A stretch of 33,541 nt of DNA from assembly GCA_021108405.1 (NCBI GenBank), contig JAIOQW010000028.1, positions 1 to 33,541 of the forward strand. The letters run 5' to 3'. This document shows, in pieces, positions 1 to 10,900 of the stretch. The stretch comes from Methanosarcinales archaeon. GTDB taxonomy: Archaea; Halobacteriota; Methanosarcinia; Methanosarcinales; Methanocomedenaceae. Made by a program: the position numbers and the translations under genes. A model generated the notes under the pieces. The model saw nothing but the letters and a program-made list of their open reading frames with translations. It was not told the origin of the DNA and made no database searches. The first letter of the stretch is position 1, and each line of letters begins with the position of its first letter.

Positions 1-206
1 GGCACTGTACCATTTTCCAGTTATTTTTCAGACACGGATTTACACGGATTAACACCGATTTGATTTTGATCAAATACTTTCTATCACAAACTTAATGGAA
101 TCTTATGATATCGACCACAACAACCTTAAATCCGTGTAAATCTGTGTCTATGCAATTATCGATTAAATAATCTTCTATTAAAATAACTGGTTTTTAGGAT
201 AGTGCC
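1..206. mobile_element. MITE-like / non-autonomous element with imperfect terminal inverted repeats and nested inverted repeats
   Basis: Left end GGCACTGTACCATTTTCCAGTTATT (1-25); right end reverse complement GGCACTATCCTAAAAACCAGTTATT (206-182). Nested inverted repeat AGACACGGATTTACACGGATT (about 30-50) versus rc of AATCCGTGTAAATCTGTGTCT (about 129-149). No ORF inside. Left flank is outside the window. Confidence 0.55.
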
Positions 207-249
207 CTTGATATACTAGAAAAAAAATGAATTACCCACGTTCAAGTGA

Positions 250-747
250 TTATACAAGCTTAGGTGAGTAATATTTCTTTATTGTTGTACCACACTGGTT
301 ACATGATATTAAAAGCCAGTCGCCCATTTCATGTTTCTCAAAATGGTCAAAGATGGATGATCCACAAGACGGGCACATATAATATTCCTTGAAATAGTAA
401 TTGTAGAATTCCGGTGTTGCCTTTAACCATTCCAGGGTCTTTAACAATAATTCAAGATAACGCTGGTTCAGTCCGTTAGACTTCATTTCATTATGTAGGC
501 GATCACTTACTTCACGTATCTGACGTCCGGATTCACGCTGTATCTTCTTGTAATCAGTAAGGTACTTACTGCTTTTTTCAAGATATCTCAGATATCCTTG
601 ATATACATCACTTCCCTTGTGTTGAATAGTACGAAGGAAATATTCACTCATCAGGTCTTCAAGTAGATCATGACAGGTTGTGCAGATGTTATATTTTGGA
701 TAATGCTTAGTATCCTGCAATTCCCCGCATATTACACAGGTATCCAT
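250..747 (-). CDS. Hypothetical zinc-ribbon protein (N-terminal CxxC...CxxC and C-terminal CPSC...CNQC)
   Basis: 165 aa ORF with MDTCVICGELQ..ICTTCHDL and YMCPSCGSS..ISCNQCGT cysteine pairs. Confidence 0.75.
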   Translation of the reverse strand: MDTCVICGELQDTKHYPKYNICTTCHDLLEDLMSEYFLRTIQHKGSDVYQGYLRYLEKSSKYLTDYKKIQRESGRQIREVSDRLHNEMKSNGLNQRYLELLLKTLEWLKATPEFYNYYFKEYYMCPSCGSSIFDHFEKHEMGDWLLISCNQCGTTIKKYYSPKLV

Positions 748-761
748 ATACTTACTTCCTC

Positions 762-1181
762 CTACTCAACTGGCATAGGTATTGTTGCATCCCTGGTGAA
801 CATTATCGGGAATACATTAAAGACAGCAAGAAGATCACCTTTCTTGATCTCTCCTGAACTGATCCCCATAATATATGCCATTTCTACATACCTATCTCTT
901 TCCACAGGGGTAGAACTTTCGCTTTTTCCAGCCAATTTAACTACTGATGCAAGTGCATGATGATTAAAAGCACATGGAAGAGCAAGGGTGTCTTTATGGA
1001 TCTTGATCTGTTTGATCTTGATCTTTTCAAATCTGCCTGTGCCAATTGTCATATCTTCATCTGCGATCACCATTTCCCATTTGGCTCGAGTAGCCATGGT
1101 AAATTCGTATGGTGTTGCTTCGACTTTCGTTGATTTGATTTCTCCTTCTTGTGTTGAAACAATGTTAATAATACCAGACAT
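762..1181 (-). CDS. DUF22-like archaeal protein of unknown function
   Basis: 140 aa from MSGIINIV; AGGTG Shine-Dalgarno-like sequence just upstream of the ATG at 1181; overall pattern resembles archaeal DUF22. Confidence 0.65.
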   Translation of the reverse strand: MSGIINIVSTQEGEIKSTKVEATPYEFTMATRAKWEMVIADEDMTIGTGRFEKIKIKQIKIHKDTLALPCAFNHHALASVVKLAGKSESSTPVERDRYVEMAYIMGISSGEIKKGDLLAVFNVFPIMFTRDATIPMPVE

Positions 1182-1338
1182 ATTTTTCACCTGCTCTAAT
1201 TAAACGTTAATCTATAAGTTGTTTATCTATTAATAATTTATCATTTTTAATAATGATATATTTTGGTAAATGGTATTTGAATAGATATCTTAATAACCCT
1301 CTATTCAAATCATGTATCCTTACATTAGAGGATTTAAT

Positions 1339-2214
1339 ATGATCGATATTGTTATACCAAAAGGCAGTCTTGAAGAGCAGACATTATTATTGTTCAAGCA
1401 GGCAGACCTTCCAATAAAAAAAACAGATAGGGAATACAATCCAAAAATAAATGATCCGAGGATCAATAAAGTAAAGATCCTGCGCCCACAAGAGATCCCT
1501 AAATATGTGGAGGAAGGATATTTTGATCTGGGGATAACCGGTTTGGACTGGGTATATGAATCTGATAGTGATATTGTGGAGATCGCTGATCTTCCATATA
1601 GTAAACAAGGTGCAGGTAATGTCAAGATCGTTATTGCTGTTCCTGCTAGTGATGAATCTATTCACAGCGCTGCTGATATTAAACCACATAGCAGGTTATC
1701 TACGGAATATCCCAATCTGACAAAAGCATTCTTCGATAAACTGGGCATCCCGGTTGAGATAATATTTTCATATGGTGCCACTGAAGCCAAGGTACCTGAA
1801 CTGGTGGATGCTGTAGTTGACCTGACCGAAACCGGATCCACACTTAAGAAGAATGGGTTGAAGATAGTTGATATAATTACTGAATCTTCTACCAAACTTA
1901 TTGCCAATAAGAAAAGCTGGGATGGCCCTGATAAACGCAAAGATATCCGGGAGATCAAAACACTGCTATTGGCTGTCATTGAAGCCAGGGGAAAGGTCCT
2001 CATTGATCTTAATGTACATGAAAAAAACCTTGAAGCTGTGATCGAAGCCCTGCCTGCAATGAAAAAACCAACAGTAAGCAAACTCTATAAATCTGATTTT
2101 TATGCTGTCGAGACTGTTATCAGTAAAAATAATATAAATATCCTCATACCAAAACTAAAAGCCCTGGGCGCTGAGGATATACTTGAACTTGATATTTCCA
2201 AAATTGTTCATTAA
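1339..2214 (+). CDS. hisG: ATP phosphoribosyltransferase, long form with C-terminal regulatory domain
   Basis: IDIVIPKGSLEEQTL, GYFDLGITGLDWV, ELVDAVVDLTETGSTLKKNGL, followed by ACT-like C-terminal domain. Confidence 0.93.
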   Translation: MIDIVIPKGSLEEQTLLLFKQADLPIKKTDREYNPKINDPRINKVKILRPQEIPKYVEEGYFDLGITGLDWVYESDSDIVEIADLPYSKQGAGNVKIVIAVPASDESIHSAADIKPHSRLSTEYPNLTKAFFDKLGIPVEIIFSYGATEAKVPELVDAVVDLTETGSTLKKNGLKIVDIITESSTKLIANKKSWDGPDKRKDIREIKTLLLAVIEARGKVLIDLNVHEKNLEAVIEALPAMKKPTVSKLYKSDFYAVETVISKNNINILIPKLKALGAEDILELDISKIVH

Positions 2215-2217
2215 CGG

Positions 2218-2886
<669 letters not shown>

Positions 2887-3078
2887 TTAAATTACCCCAT
2901 AGGTAATTGGATTTTCCAACTAAATAGTTATGGTTTAAAGGAAAACCAAAAAATTATTCGAAGATACTGGTATAACCACAAGATTTAAGTTAAATGAAGT
3001 ACACATATATACATCACATAATAATGATGAGCATTATTAAGCATAATAGATCACTCTAAAATGGGGGAGTGGAAATTC

Positions 3079-3102
3079 AAGGGGGAAAATTCCCCCTTTT
3101 AA
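3079..3102 (+). terminator. Strong GC-rich palindrome followed by T/A-rich tract
   Basis: AAGGGGGA-AAAT-TCCCCCTT stem followed by TTAATTTTATT. Confidence 0.5.
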
Positions 3103-3194
3103 TTTTATTAAGGAATTACACATATTTCTCAAGAAGCAATATTTCATTAATAATACTAGTGTCTTAAATACCACCAGTAATAATTAAATCACTA

Positions 3195-4688
3195 ATGTCA
3201 AATTCATATACTGGTACAGAGGCTCTGGTGCTGGGTGCTCTTGACTCTAAAATAACTTTTGCCACAGGTGTTCCGGGTTATCCTATCACTAAAATTATGG
3301 AACAACTGATGGACTCAGCAATTGAATCCCGTTGGTCTGTTAACGAAAAAGTTGCCCTTGAGGCAGCCCTTGGCGCTTCTACTGTTGGACGCAGGGCAGT
3401 TGTAATTATCAAACACGTGGGCATGAACATCCTGGCCGACCCACTTATCACTTCAGCTACACATACTATCGGAGCCGGGGTGGTAATTATTGCCGGAGAT
3501 GACCCCGGAGTCAAAATGAGCCAGAACGAACAGGATTCACGCTATTTTGGCCTGCTGGCAGAAGTACCGGTATTTGACCCTGATACGCCAGATGCAGCAT
3601 ATGAATGTATGCGCAACGGTTTTGCATTATCTGAAAAAGTAAGTACACCTGTAATCATCCGAATAACAGATAGATTGAACACATCAAATTCGGATGTTAA
3701 AAGGACAGTGTCAAGTTCAACAGACTTCCCGGTATTTAACCGTAGTATCTGGTCTTATAGCTTAAAGGGCAAACACCAGCGTTTTCATTTGCAGTCATAT
3801 CCGCTCATGCTGGAATTATCTGCCACATATAAGATGAATATTCTTCATAAGAGGGAGAGTAATATCGGTGTTATCTCATCAGGATATATCTCCACTCTGG
3901 TAGAGAAGGTCATATCCGATAGGTTTCGGGATGTCTCTCACCTATCACTTACGATGATAAACCCGCTGCCAGTTGGCCTTATTAGTAGTTTTATCAAACA
4001 GCACTCAAAGGTGTTGATCATAGAGGAGACCGAACCTGTTATCGAACAACAGGTTTCGTGTAGTGGAGTACTGGGAAAACATACCGGTCACGTAGGATAT
4101 GGAAAAGTAGAGATCAGTGATATTATCCGGGCACTGGAACATATCGACAAGGAGAAAACCAATTACATGCAAAGCCCGGAGACATTGACCAGCCGCGGGT
4201 ATTCAAGAGGTACATGTGAGGACTGTCCATATAATGTTCTATATAATGAGCTTAAGAAACTTTCAGTGCCTATAGCCGGAGACCTGGGATGTTCGATAAG
4301 GACTGCACCACCGCCCATGGAAATCGCAGATACGGCATATTCGCTGGGCTCATCCATAGCTACCGCGACAGGCTTTGATAATAAAGGTGTGGCCCTTATA
4401 GGTGATTTCGGACTGGTCCATACCGGACTGCAGGGTCTTATAGAAGCAGTATTTCACAAGAAGGATGTGCTGGTGATAGTATTGCTAAATAGCATATCTG
4501 CCCTTACCGGCGGACAACAAGTACCTGATATCACCTGTTTGGTACAGTGTCTCGTACCCGGGACTATAATACTTGATATGGAAAAAATCAATAAAGATGA
4601 ACTGTTTATGATCCTCTTAAGCGAACTTGATAAGAAGGGAGTATCAGTAATTCTTGCTCGTGGGCAGTGTACAAAACATAATCCATAA
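3195..4688 (+). CDS. Indolepyruvate:ferredoxin oxidoreductase alpha-subunit-like TPP enzyme lacking the C-terminal ferredoxin domain
   Basis: GTEALVLGALDSKITFATGVPGYP, WSVNEKVALEAALGAS, IIAGDDPGVKMSQNEQDSRYFG, TCEDCPYNVLY, GDFGLVHTGLQGLIEA..LLNSISALTGGQQ; ends at 497 aa with no CxxCxxCxxxC cluster. Confidence 0.85.
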   Translation: MSNSYTGTEALVLGALDSKITFATGVPGYPITKIMEQLMDSAIESRWSVNEKVALEAALGASTVGRRAVVIIKHVGMNILADPLITSATHTIGAGVVIIAGDDPGVKMSQNEQDSRYFGLLAEVPVFDPDTPDAAYECMRNGFALSEKVSTPVIIRITDRLNTSNSDVKRTVSSSTDFPVFNRSIWSYSLKGKHQRFHLQSYPLMLELSATYKMNILHKRESNIGVISSGYISTLVEKVISDRFRDVSHLSLTMINPLPVGLISSFIKQHSKVLIIEETEPVIEQQVSCSGVLGKHTGHVGYGKVEISDIIRALEHIDKEKTNYMQSPETLTSRGYSRGTCEDCPYNVLYNELKKLSVPIAGDLGCSIRTAPPPMEIADTAYSLGSSIATATGFDNKGVALIGDFGLVHTGLQGLIEAVFHKKDVLVIVLLNSISALTGGQQVPDITCLVQCLVPGTIILDMEKINKDELFMILLSELDKKGVSVILARGQCTKHNP

Positions 4689-4699
4689 TCTTTTCATAG

Positions 4700-4866
4700 T
4701 ATATCAAGTATAACTTGAATCGAAAATACTTCGTATTTTCTAATTTTCAACTCCTTCTGAGTTTCAGTATCGAAAATGCTCACTCAGTTCACATTTTCTA
4801 ATCTTCAGTTCCTTTGGATCTTCAGTCAAGAAAATCCGAGCGCTAGCGAGGATTTTGTTCTTTTTT
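4700..4866 (+). repeat. Modular palindromic interspersed repeat (full copy)
   Basis: TATATCAAGTATAACTTGAATCGAAAAT start module (28 nt identical to rc of 15476-15503), then hairpins GAAAATAC-TTC-GTATTTTC, GAAAATG..CATTTTC and AAAATCC..GGATTTT, ending GAGGATTTTGTTCT. Confidence 0.7.
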
Positions 4867-6018
4867 TATGATCTCTTGAACGAAGTCTTCCAGTACATTA
4901 CAGGGTATGCCGCGTTTAGCCTGGTAACAGTCTTTTACCTTATCCAGCAGTTTGCACAATTGGTCATGGTCCAGGTCATGTCCCATGGTCTGCACAACTC
5001 CTTTCAATGCCTTGGTACCTGTATGTTTACCTATGATCAGGCTGCGTTTTGCTCCTACCATTTCAGGGGAAAATAACTCATAGGTACTGGGTTCTTCCAA
5101 AATAGCAGCAACGTGGATTCCACTCTCATGGGCGAATGCCAATTCCCCGACTATGGGTTTATTCTTTGCTACATTTACACCCGCGTATTCCACCACCATT
5201 TTTGATAGCTTCATCAGACCTGAAGTATTGTACTTATCAATATCATATAGAACCAGTAGTGACATTAACAGTTCTTCCAGTGAAGCATTACCTGATCTTT
5301 CACCTAAACTATTAACAGTTGTATGCAACTGTTTTGCTCCTGCCTCTGCCGCTGCAATAGTATTGGCAGTAGCCATACCCAGATCATTGTGGCAGTGAAT
5401 GCCGATATCTGTCTTGATCTCTTTTTTAATTTCACTGACAAGATAATAAGTGGTACTTGGATTTAGTATCCCGACCGTATCAGCTATACTTACATAATCG
5501 GCATGTCTCGCTTCAGCTTCTTTATATATACGCTTTAGTGTGTTAATGTCTGTACGCGTTGCGTCTTCTGCAGCAAACCGTACAATTAACCCGTGGTCTT
5601 TGGCATACTCCAGGGCATCATAGGCACACTGTGTTGCCTCTGCGCATGTTTTATGATATTTATATTTCAGGTGAATATCAGAAGTTGCAATAAAAATACT
5701 GACCATATCCACATCACAATCAATAGCAGCATCTACATCAGGTATTATCGAGCGAGCTAAACAACATATCTGGGCATTAAGGCCCATATGAGCAACTTCA
5801 CGAACTGCAATGCGTTCAGCCCTGGAAACTACAGGAAACCCGGCCTCTATCACTTCGATACCAGTCTTATCAAGTTCCGCTGCTATATTTTTTTTCTCTT
5901 CCAGAGTAAAAGCTGTCCCTGGTGTCTGTTCTCCGTCCCTTAGTGTAACATCACATATTTCGATGTTCGTAGGCTTCAGTCCAACGAGATCGACTAGTTT
6001 ATTCCTGGAGTACTGCAT
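4843..6018 (-). CDS. aksA: Homocitrate synthase family protein, AksA-type (coenzyme B biosynthesis)
   Basis: EICDVTLRDGEQTPG, SDIHLKYKYHKT, RFAAEDATRTD, IGIHCHNDLGMATANTIAAAEAGA, NSLGERSGNASLEE; about 390 aa without a LeuA regulatory domain. Confidence 0.88.
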   Translation of the reverse strand: MQYSRNKLVDLVGLKPTNIEICDVTLRDGEQTPGTAFTLEEKKNIAAELDKTGIEVIEAGFPVVSRAERIAVREVAHMGLNAQICCLARSIIPDVDAAIDCDVDMVSIFIATSDIHLKYKYHKTCAEATQCAYDALEYAKDHGLIVRFAAEDATRTDINTLKRIYKEAEARHADYVSIADTVGILNPSTTYYLVSEIKKEIKTDIGIHCHNDLGMATANTIAAAEAGAKQLHTTVNSLGERSGNASLEELLMSLLVLYDIDKYNTSGLMKLSKMVVEYAGVNVAKNKPIVGELAFAHESGIHVAAILEEPSTYELFSPEMVGAKRSLIIGKHTGTKALKGVVQTMGHDLDHDQLCKLLDKVKDCYQAKRGIPCNVLEDFVQEIIKKEQNPR

Positions 6019-6144
6019 ATATTATCACCTAAAAATTCCTACGGATAGTTTAATCACATAATAAGTAAGGTTTTCTATAATAAAGTTTCATAAAATTGAT
6101 TTAATATTGGTATATCTATAAGGATTATTAAGGAGATCACGTTA

Positions 6145-7380
6145 TTGCCTACAATTAGTGAAAAAATATTAAGTAAAGCATCAAATTCGACCGCAGTAGC
6201 TGATGATTTTGTTATTGCGGATATTGACTGTGCTATGGCACATGACGGTACCAGTGTACTGGCAGTCAAAGCATTCACTGAAATGGAAGTCCCGGGTGTA
6301 TGGGACCCGGAACGTATCATTATCCCGTTTGATCACATAGTGCCCGCAAGTACTGAAACGGCTGCTAATCTTCAGCACTCGATAAGGCAATGGGCACATG
6401 AACAGAACATCTCTAATTTATATGATGTCGGTGAAGGTATCTGTCATCAGGTACTGCCTGAGAAAGGTTTTGCTCTTCCCGGCAGACTGATAGTAGGCGC
6501 TGATTCTCATTCATGTACTTATGGTGCCTTCGGAGCTTTTGCTACTGGTGTGGGTGCGACTGATATGGCTGAGATATTTGCCTCAGGGAAATTATGGTTT
6601 AGAGTACCTCATACCATAAGGGTCACAGTTGAAGGAGATATGAAGAACCCTGTTTCTGCAAAGGACCTGACACTTCATGTGATCAAACATATAGGTACTG
6701 ACGGTGCTACATATAAAGCCCTGGAATTCTACGGCTCTGCTATTGAAACCTTAAATATATCAGGCAGGATGACGCTGTGCAATATGGCAATTGAGATGGG
6801 AGCAAAAACAGGGATCGTGCCCCCTGATATAAAGACAGATATATTCCTTAAAGGCAGGGCAGTGGAACCCTATACTCCGGTCTATGCAGACGAGGATGCT
6901 AATTATATAGAAGAATTACACTTTGATGTGGATGATCTACCTCCCCAGGTGGCAAAACCACACAGTGTGGATAATGTCTGTGATGTGGATGAAGTATCAG
7001 GTATTAAAATAGATCAGGTGTTTATAGGGTCCTGTACCAATGGCAGGGTGGAGGACTTAGAAGCAGCAGCAAGAATCCTTAAGGGACGTAAAGTAGCTGT
7101 TCGTACCATTGTAATACCTGCTTCACGTACTGTACTCACAGAAGCAATAGATAAAGGATATATATCTGCTCTTGTTAAAGCGGGCGCAATGATAGCTCCC
7201 CCCGGATGCGGGCCGTGTTTGGGTGCCCATCTGGGAGTACTGGCAGAGGGTGAGGTATGTGTGTCTACTTCTAATCGTAACTTTAAGGGCAGGATGGGTA
7301 AAGGTGGCCTGATCTATCTGGCATCTCCACAGACTGCTGCGGCATCTGCACTTAAGGGTGAGATTGCTGATCCAAGGTAA
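6145..7380 (+). CDS. hacA: Homoaconitase / isopropylmalate dehydratase large subunit (AksD/HacA type), TTG start
   Basis: AKKEILSKAS-like N-terminus after [56 protein letters not shown] [4Fe-4S] cysteines. Confidence 0.9.
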   Translation: MPTISEKILSKASNSTAVADDFVIADIDCAMAHDGTSVLAVKAFTEMEVPGVWDPERIIIPFDHIVPASTETAANLQHSIRQWAHEQNISNLYDVGEGICHQVLPEKGFALPGRLIVGADSHSCTYGAFGAFATGVGATDMAEIFASGKLWFRVPHTIRVTVEGDMKNPVSAKDLTLHVIKHIGTDGATYKALEFYGSAIETLNISGRMTLCNMAIEMGAKTGIVPPDIKTDIFLKGRAVEPYTPVYADEDANYIEELHFDVDDLPPQVAKPHSVDNVCDVDEVSGIKIDQVFIGSCTNGRVEDLEAAARILKGRKVAVRTIVIPASRTVLTEAIDKGYISALVKAGAMIAPPGCGPCLGAHLGVLAEGEVCVSTSNRNFKGRMGKGGLIYLASPQTAAASALKGEIADPR

Positions 7381-7426
7381 AACCAAACAAAAACTTGATG
7401 TCATATCAGTGATATATATAGATTCC

Positions 7427-7717
7427 ATGCTGCGTGATAGGGATAAATATGTGATCTGGCCTGCCTATATCAATAAGGCGAATAGCAGGAATGGTGGGCG
7501 TATCATTCGAAAAAAGCACTCGATCGGATCACCTGAGATAAAGGAGATCGAACAGGCGGCTGTGGAGTTGGGACTTAATCCAATTGTTGAGACAGATAAG
7601 AAATATCCCAAATCCTGGTGGGAGGCCAGCGGTCGAGTATTGGTTGATAAAAAGGGTGTCAAATCTGATATTGCCAGACAGATCGCTAAGAAAGTCGTAC
7701 AGATACGTAAGGGATAG
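7427..7717 (+). CDS. srp19: Signal recognition particle 19 kDa protein
   Basis: MLRDRDKYVIWPAYINKANSRNGGRIIRKKHSIGSPEIKEIEQAA...YPKSWWEASGRVLVD is SRP19-like; ORF-track start at 7358 is too early. Confidence 0.88.
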   Translation: MLRDRDKYVIWPAYINKANSRNGGRIIRKKHSIGSPEIKEIEQAAVELGLNPIVETDKKYPKSWWEASGRVLVDKKGVKSDIARQIAKKVVQIRKG

Positions 7718-7784
7718 AATTCATTTTAATATGAAAAAAGAAGTAAATAAATTCGATGGTTATTTATAGAATAAATCACCCAAC

Positions 7785-7858
7785 TCTTTTAGCTAGAAGG
7801 TTTTATAGTAATCGGCAGATTGGATAAAGTTTTCAATATAAAACAAAATCCTCCTTCG
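7785..7858 (-). repeat. Partial/degenerate copy of the modular palindromic repeat
   Basis: TTTTAGCTAGAA and AACAAAATCCTCCTTCGGG resemble the 15441-15475 copy (TTTAGCTAGAACAAAATCCTCCCTTCGG). Confidence 0.4.
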
Positions 7859-7919
7859 GGTTCCATTTACTAAGATATATTCACTAAGAATAATTGCAAA
7901 AACAAATTGAGAGATTGAA

Positions 7920-10900
7920 ATGAAAAAATGTAATCGATTTTTAGTCTTACTACTGATAATATTATTATGCATAACATCTGTAAGTACAGGACTCCCATCT
8001 ATCAGCGAACCGGAAGATCAGGTGATTGAACTGGGTGCTGCCGGGGAAATAATATGGACAATAACAGATGAGAATCCTAATAATTACTGGGTATTAACAA
8101 ATACTAGCCAGATAGTTGTACCATCGCCCTATGAAAGTGGCGAAGATATCATAGTCCCGATAGATACTTCTATAACAGGTATCCGGGATTATGTTATATT
8201 TGCAAGTGATGCTACAATGAATGTAACAAGTGACCTGGTGGAAGTTACCGTCCGCGATACATCCGCACCTGTAATAACCAACCCGCCTGATCAGATTATT
8301 GTAAAGGGAACCGAAGAGAATATTATATGGGCCATAACAGAATTTGAACCTGGTATATACTGGATAGAAAAAGACGGAGAAGAAATTGTATCTCCACAAA
8401 GCTATGAGGATGAGTTATGGATTTATGCAGAGATAGATACATCTACAGTAGGTACATTGTGCTATACTATTTTTGCCACTGATTTATCAGGAAATGAAGC
8501 AAGTGATGAAGTGGAGATTTCAATCCATGATCCGACCATACCTATTATAACCACTCCCTTTGACCAGGTCATTGAGATAGATAGTGAAAGTTATATTCAG
8601 TGGACTATAACAGAACCTGACCCTGGTATGTACTGGGTGCTTAAAGACGATGAGGAATTCGTATCTTCTCAAAGTTATTATGATGGTGAGGAAATAACTG
8701 TCCTGATAGATTCATCTATAGCAGGTACGTGGAGCTATACTATTTTTGCCACTGATGAATCAGGAAATGAAGCAAGCGATGAAGCGGAGGTTGTAATCAA
8801 TGAAGCACCATCACCACCTATACTGACAACTCCTCCTGACCAGTTTATTTATCAGGGAGATACAGGGACTATTGTGTGGACAATCACCGAATCAGACCCT
8901 AATATGTACTGGGTATATAAGGACGGTGAAGAGGTTGTATCTCCACAAAGTTATTATGATGGTGAAGAGATCACTGTTCAGATAGATAGTTCTATTGCAG
9001 GTAGACAGACCTATTCTATATTTGCCAGTGATACATCAGGTGATGAAGCAAGCGATGAGGTGGATGTTACTGTTACAATTACTTTCAGTGATGATATCGC
9101 ACCTGTAATAACCCACCCTCCTGATGTGACTATTGATCAAGGGGATGAGGGGGATAGTATTGTATGGACAATCACCGAATTAAATCCTGATATGTGCCGG
9201 GTTTATAAAAACGGTGAAGAGTTCATATCTCCACGAGAATATTACGATGGTGAGGAGATCACTGTCTCGATAGATACTTCAGCGACAGGTACACAGATTT
9301 ATTCCTTATTTGCCACTGATACATCAGGAAACGAAGCCAGTGACCAGGTGGAAGTTATTATCAGCGATACAGATGATCCTGTAATAACACATCCTCCTGA
9401 TGTGACTATTGATCAATTGGGTGAGGGGGGGAGTATTGTATGGATAATCACCGAACCAAACCCTGATAGGTACTGGGTACATAAAAACGGTGAAGAGTTC
9501 ATATCTCCCGAAGGGTATTACGATGGTGATGAAATAACTGTCTTGATAGATACTTCAGCAACAGGTACACAGACTTATTCCTTATTTGCCACTGATACAT
9601 CAGGAAATGAAGCCAGTGACCAGGTGGAAGTTATTATCAGCGATGTGAACGGACCTGTAATAACCACCCCTACTAATGTGACTATTGATCAATGGGATGA
9701 GGGGGGGAGTATTGTATGGACAATAACAGAACCAAACCCTGATAGGTACTGGGTACATAAAGACGGTGAGGAGTTTATTTCTCCCGGGGGGTATTCCGAT
9801 GGTGATGAAATAACTGTCTCGATAGATACTTCAGCAACAGGTACACAGACATATTCCTTGTTTGCCAGTGATACATCAGGAAATGAAGCCAGTGGCCAGG
9901 TGGGAGTTATTATCAGCGATGCAGATGAACCCGTAATAACCACTCCTCCTGATGTGACTATTGATCAGGGGGATGAGAAAAGTATTGTATGGACAATCAC
10001 CGAATCAAACCCTGATAGGTACTGGGTATTAAATAACAAAGAAGAAGTTGTATCTCCACAAGATTATCATGATGGTATGAATATCACTATCCGGATAAAT
10101 ACTTCTTTAGCAGGTATACAGAATTATTCCTTATATGCCAGTGATAAGTCAGGAAACGAAGCCATCGACCAGGTAAAAGTTATTATCACCGATACAGTTG
10201 CGCCTATAATACATTCAATACCTCTTAAAAAAATAAAAATAGGTACTACAGGCAATATTACCTGGATCATTAATGAAACAAATCCGGGGAAGTACTGGAT
10301 ATTGAATAACAGTGGTGAAATTAAACCCCCGGAAAGTTATTATAACGGTTGTAATATTAATGTCACACTAGAACCTACAGAGTTAGGCACGTTGAGTTAT
10401 ACTTTATTTGCAAATGATACTTCCGGTAATACTGCCAGTAACCAGATGAATATTACTGTTCAGAATACAACCCCACTCACCATTACTTATCCTCGCGATC
10501 GTGATTCAACGACTTTATTTTCCATATATATCAATGGGACAGCGGAAGGAATACGTTCAATACCAGTAGTGGAAATAACAGCAAATGAAAAAACTGAAAC
10601 TGCAAAACTTGAGTTAGGTGATGATAATTTTGTATCATTCTCACATAAGATCCCGTTATCTATCGGAACTAACACTATAACAGTTACTGCAGATTATGGA
10701 AATGATGAACCCGATTCTTTGACATTAAAGATAATAAGAAAAAAAGAATATAATAATAAACAAACAGGTGGAGGCAGTGGTGGCGGCTCGACGAGTGAAG
10801 ATTTACAAAATATATTGCTTAAAGAGATCCAGCGAGAATTTGTTGCCAAGGATGAACGGGTATGCTACCATTTTGTTTCAGAAGGCAATATAATCAGCAT

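Noticed and set aside
670-1203. Two + strand ORFs (96 and 71 aa) antisense to the DUF22-like gene
   Set aside because: Hydrophobic shadow ORFs; no SD or family signature.
1662-2081. 139-aa ORF antisense to hisG
   Set aside because: Shadow ORF of a clear HisG coding region.
7584-7769. 61-aa ORF overlapping SRP19 in another frame
   Set aside because: SRP19 is clearly the coding frame; the overlap is incidental.
9102-10202. Regularly spaced repeats considered as CRISPR
   Set aside because: The period is 276 nt, coding and in-frame, with no short repeat/spacer structure; these are protein repeats.
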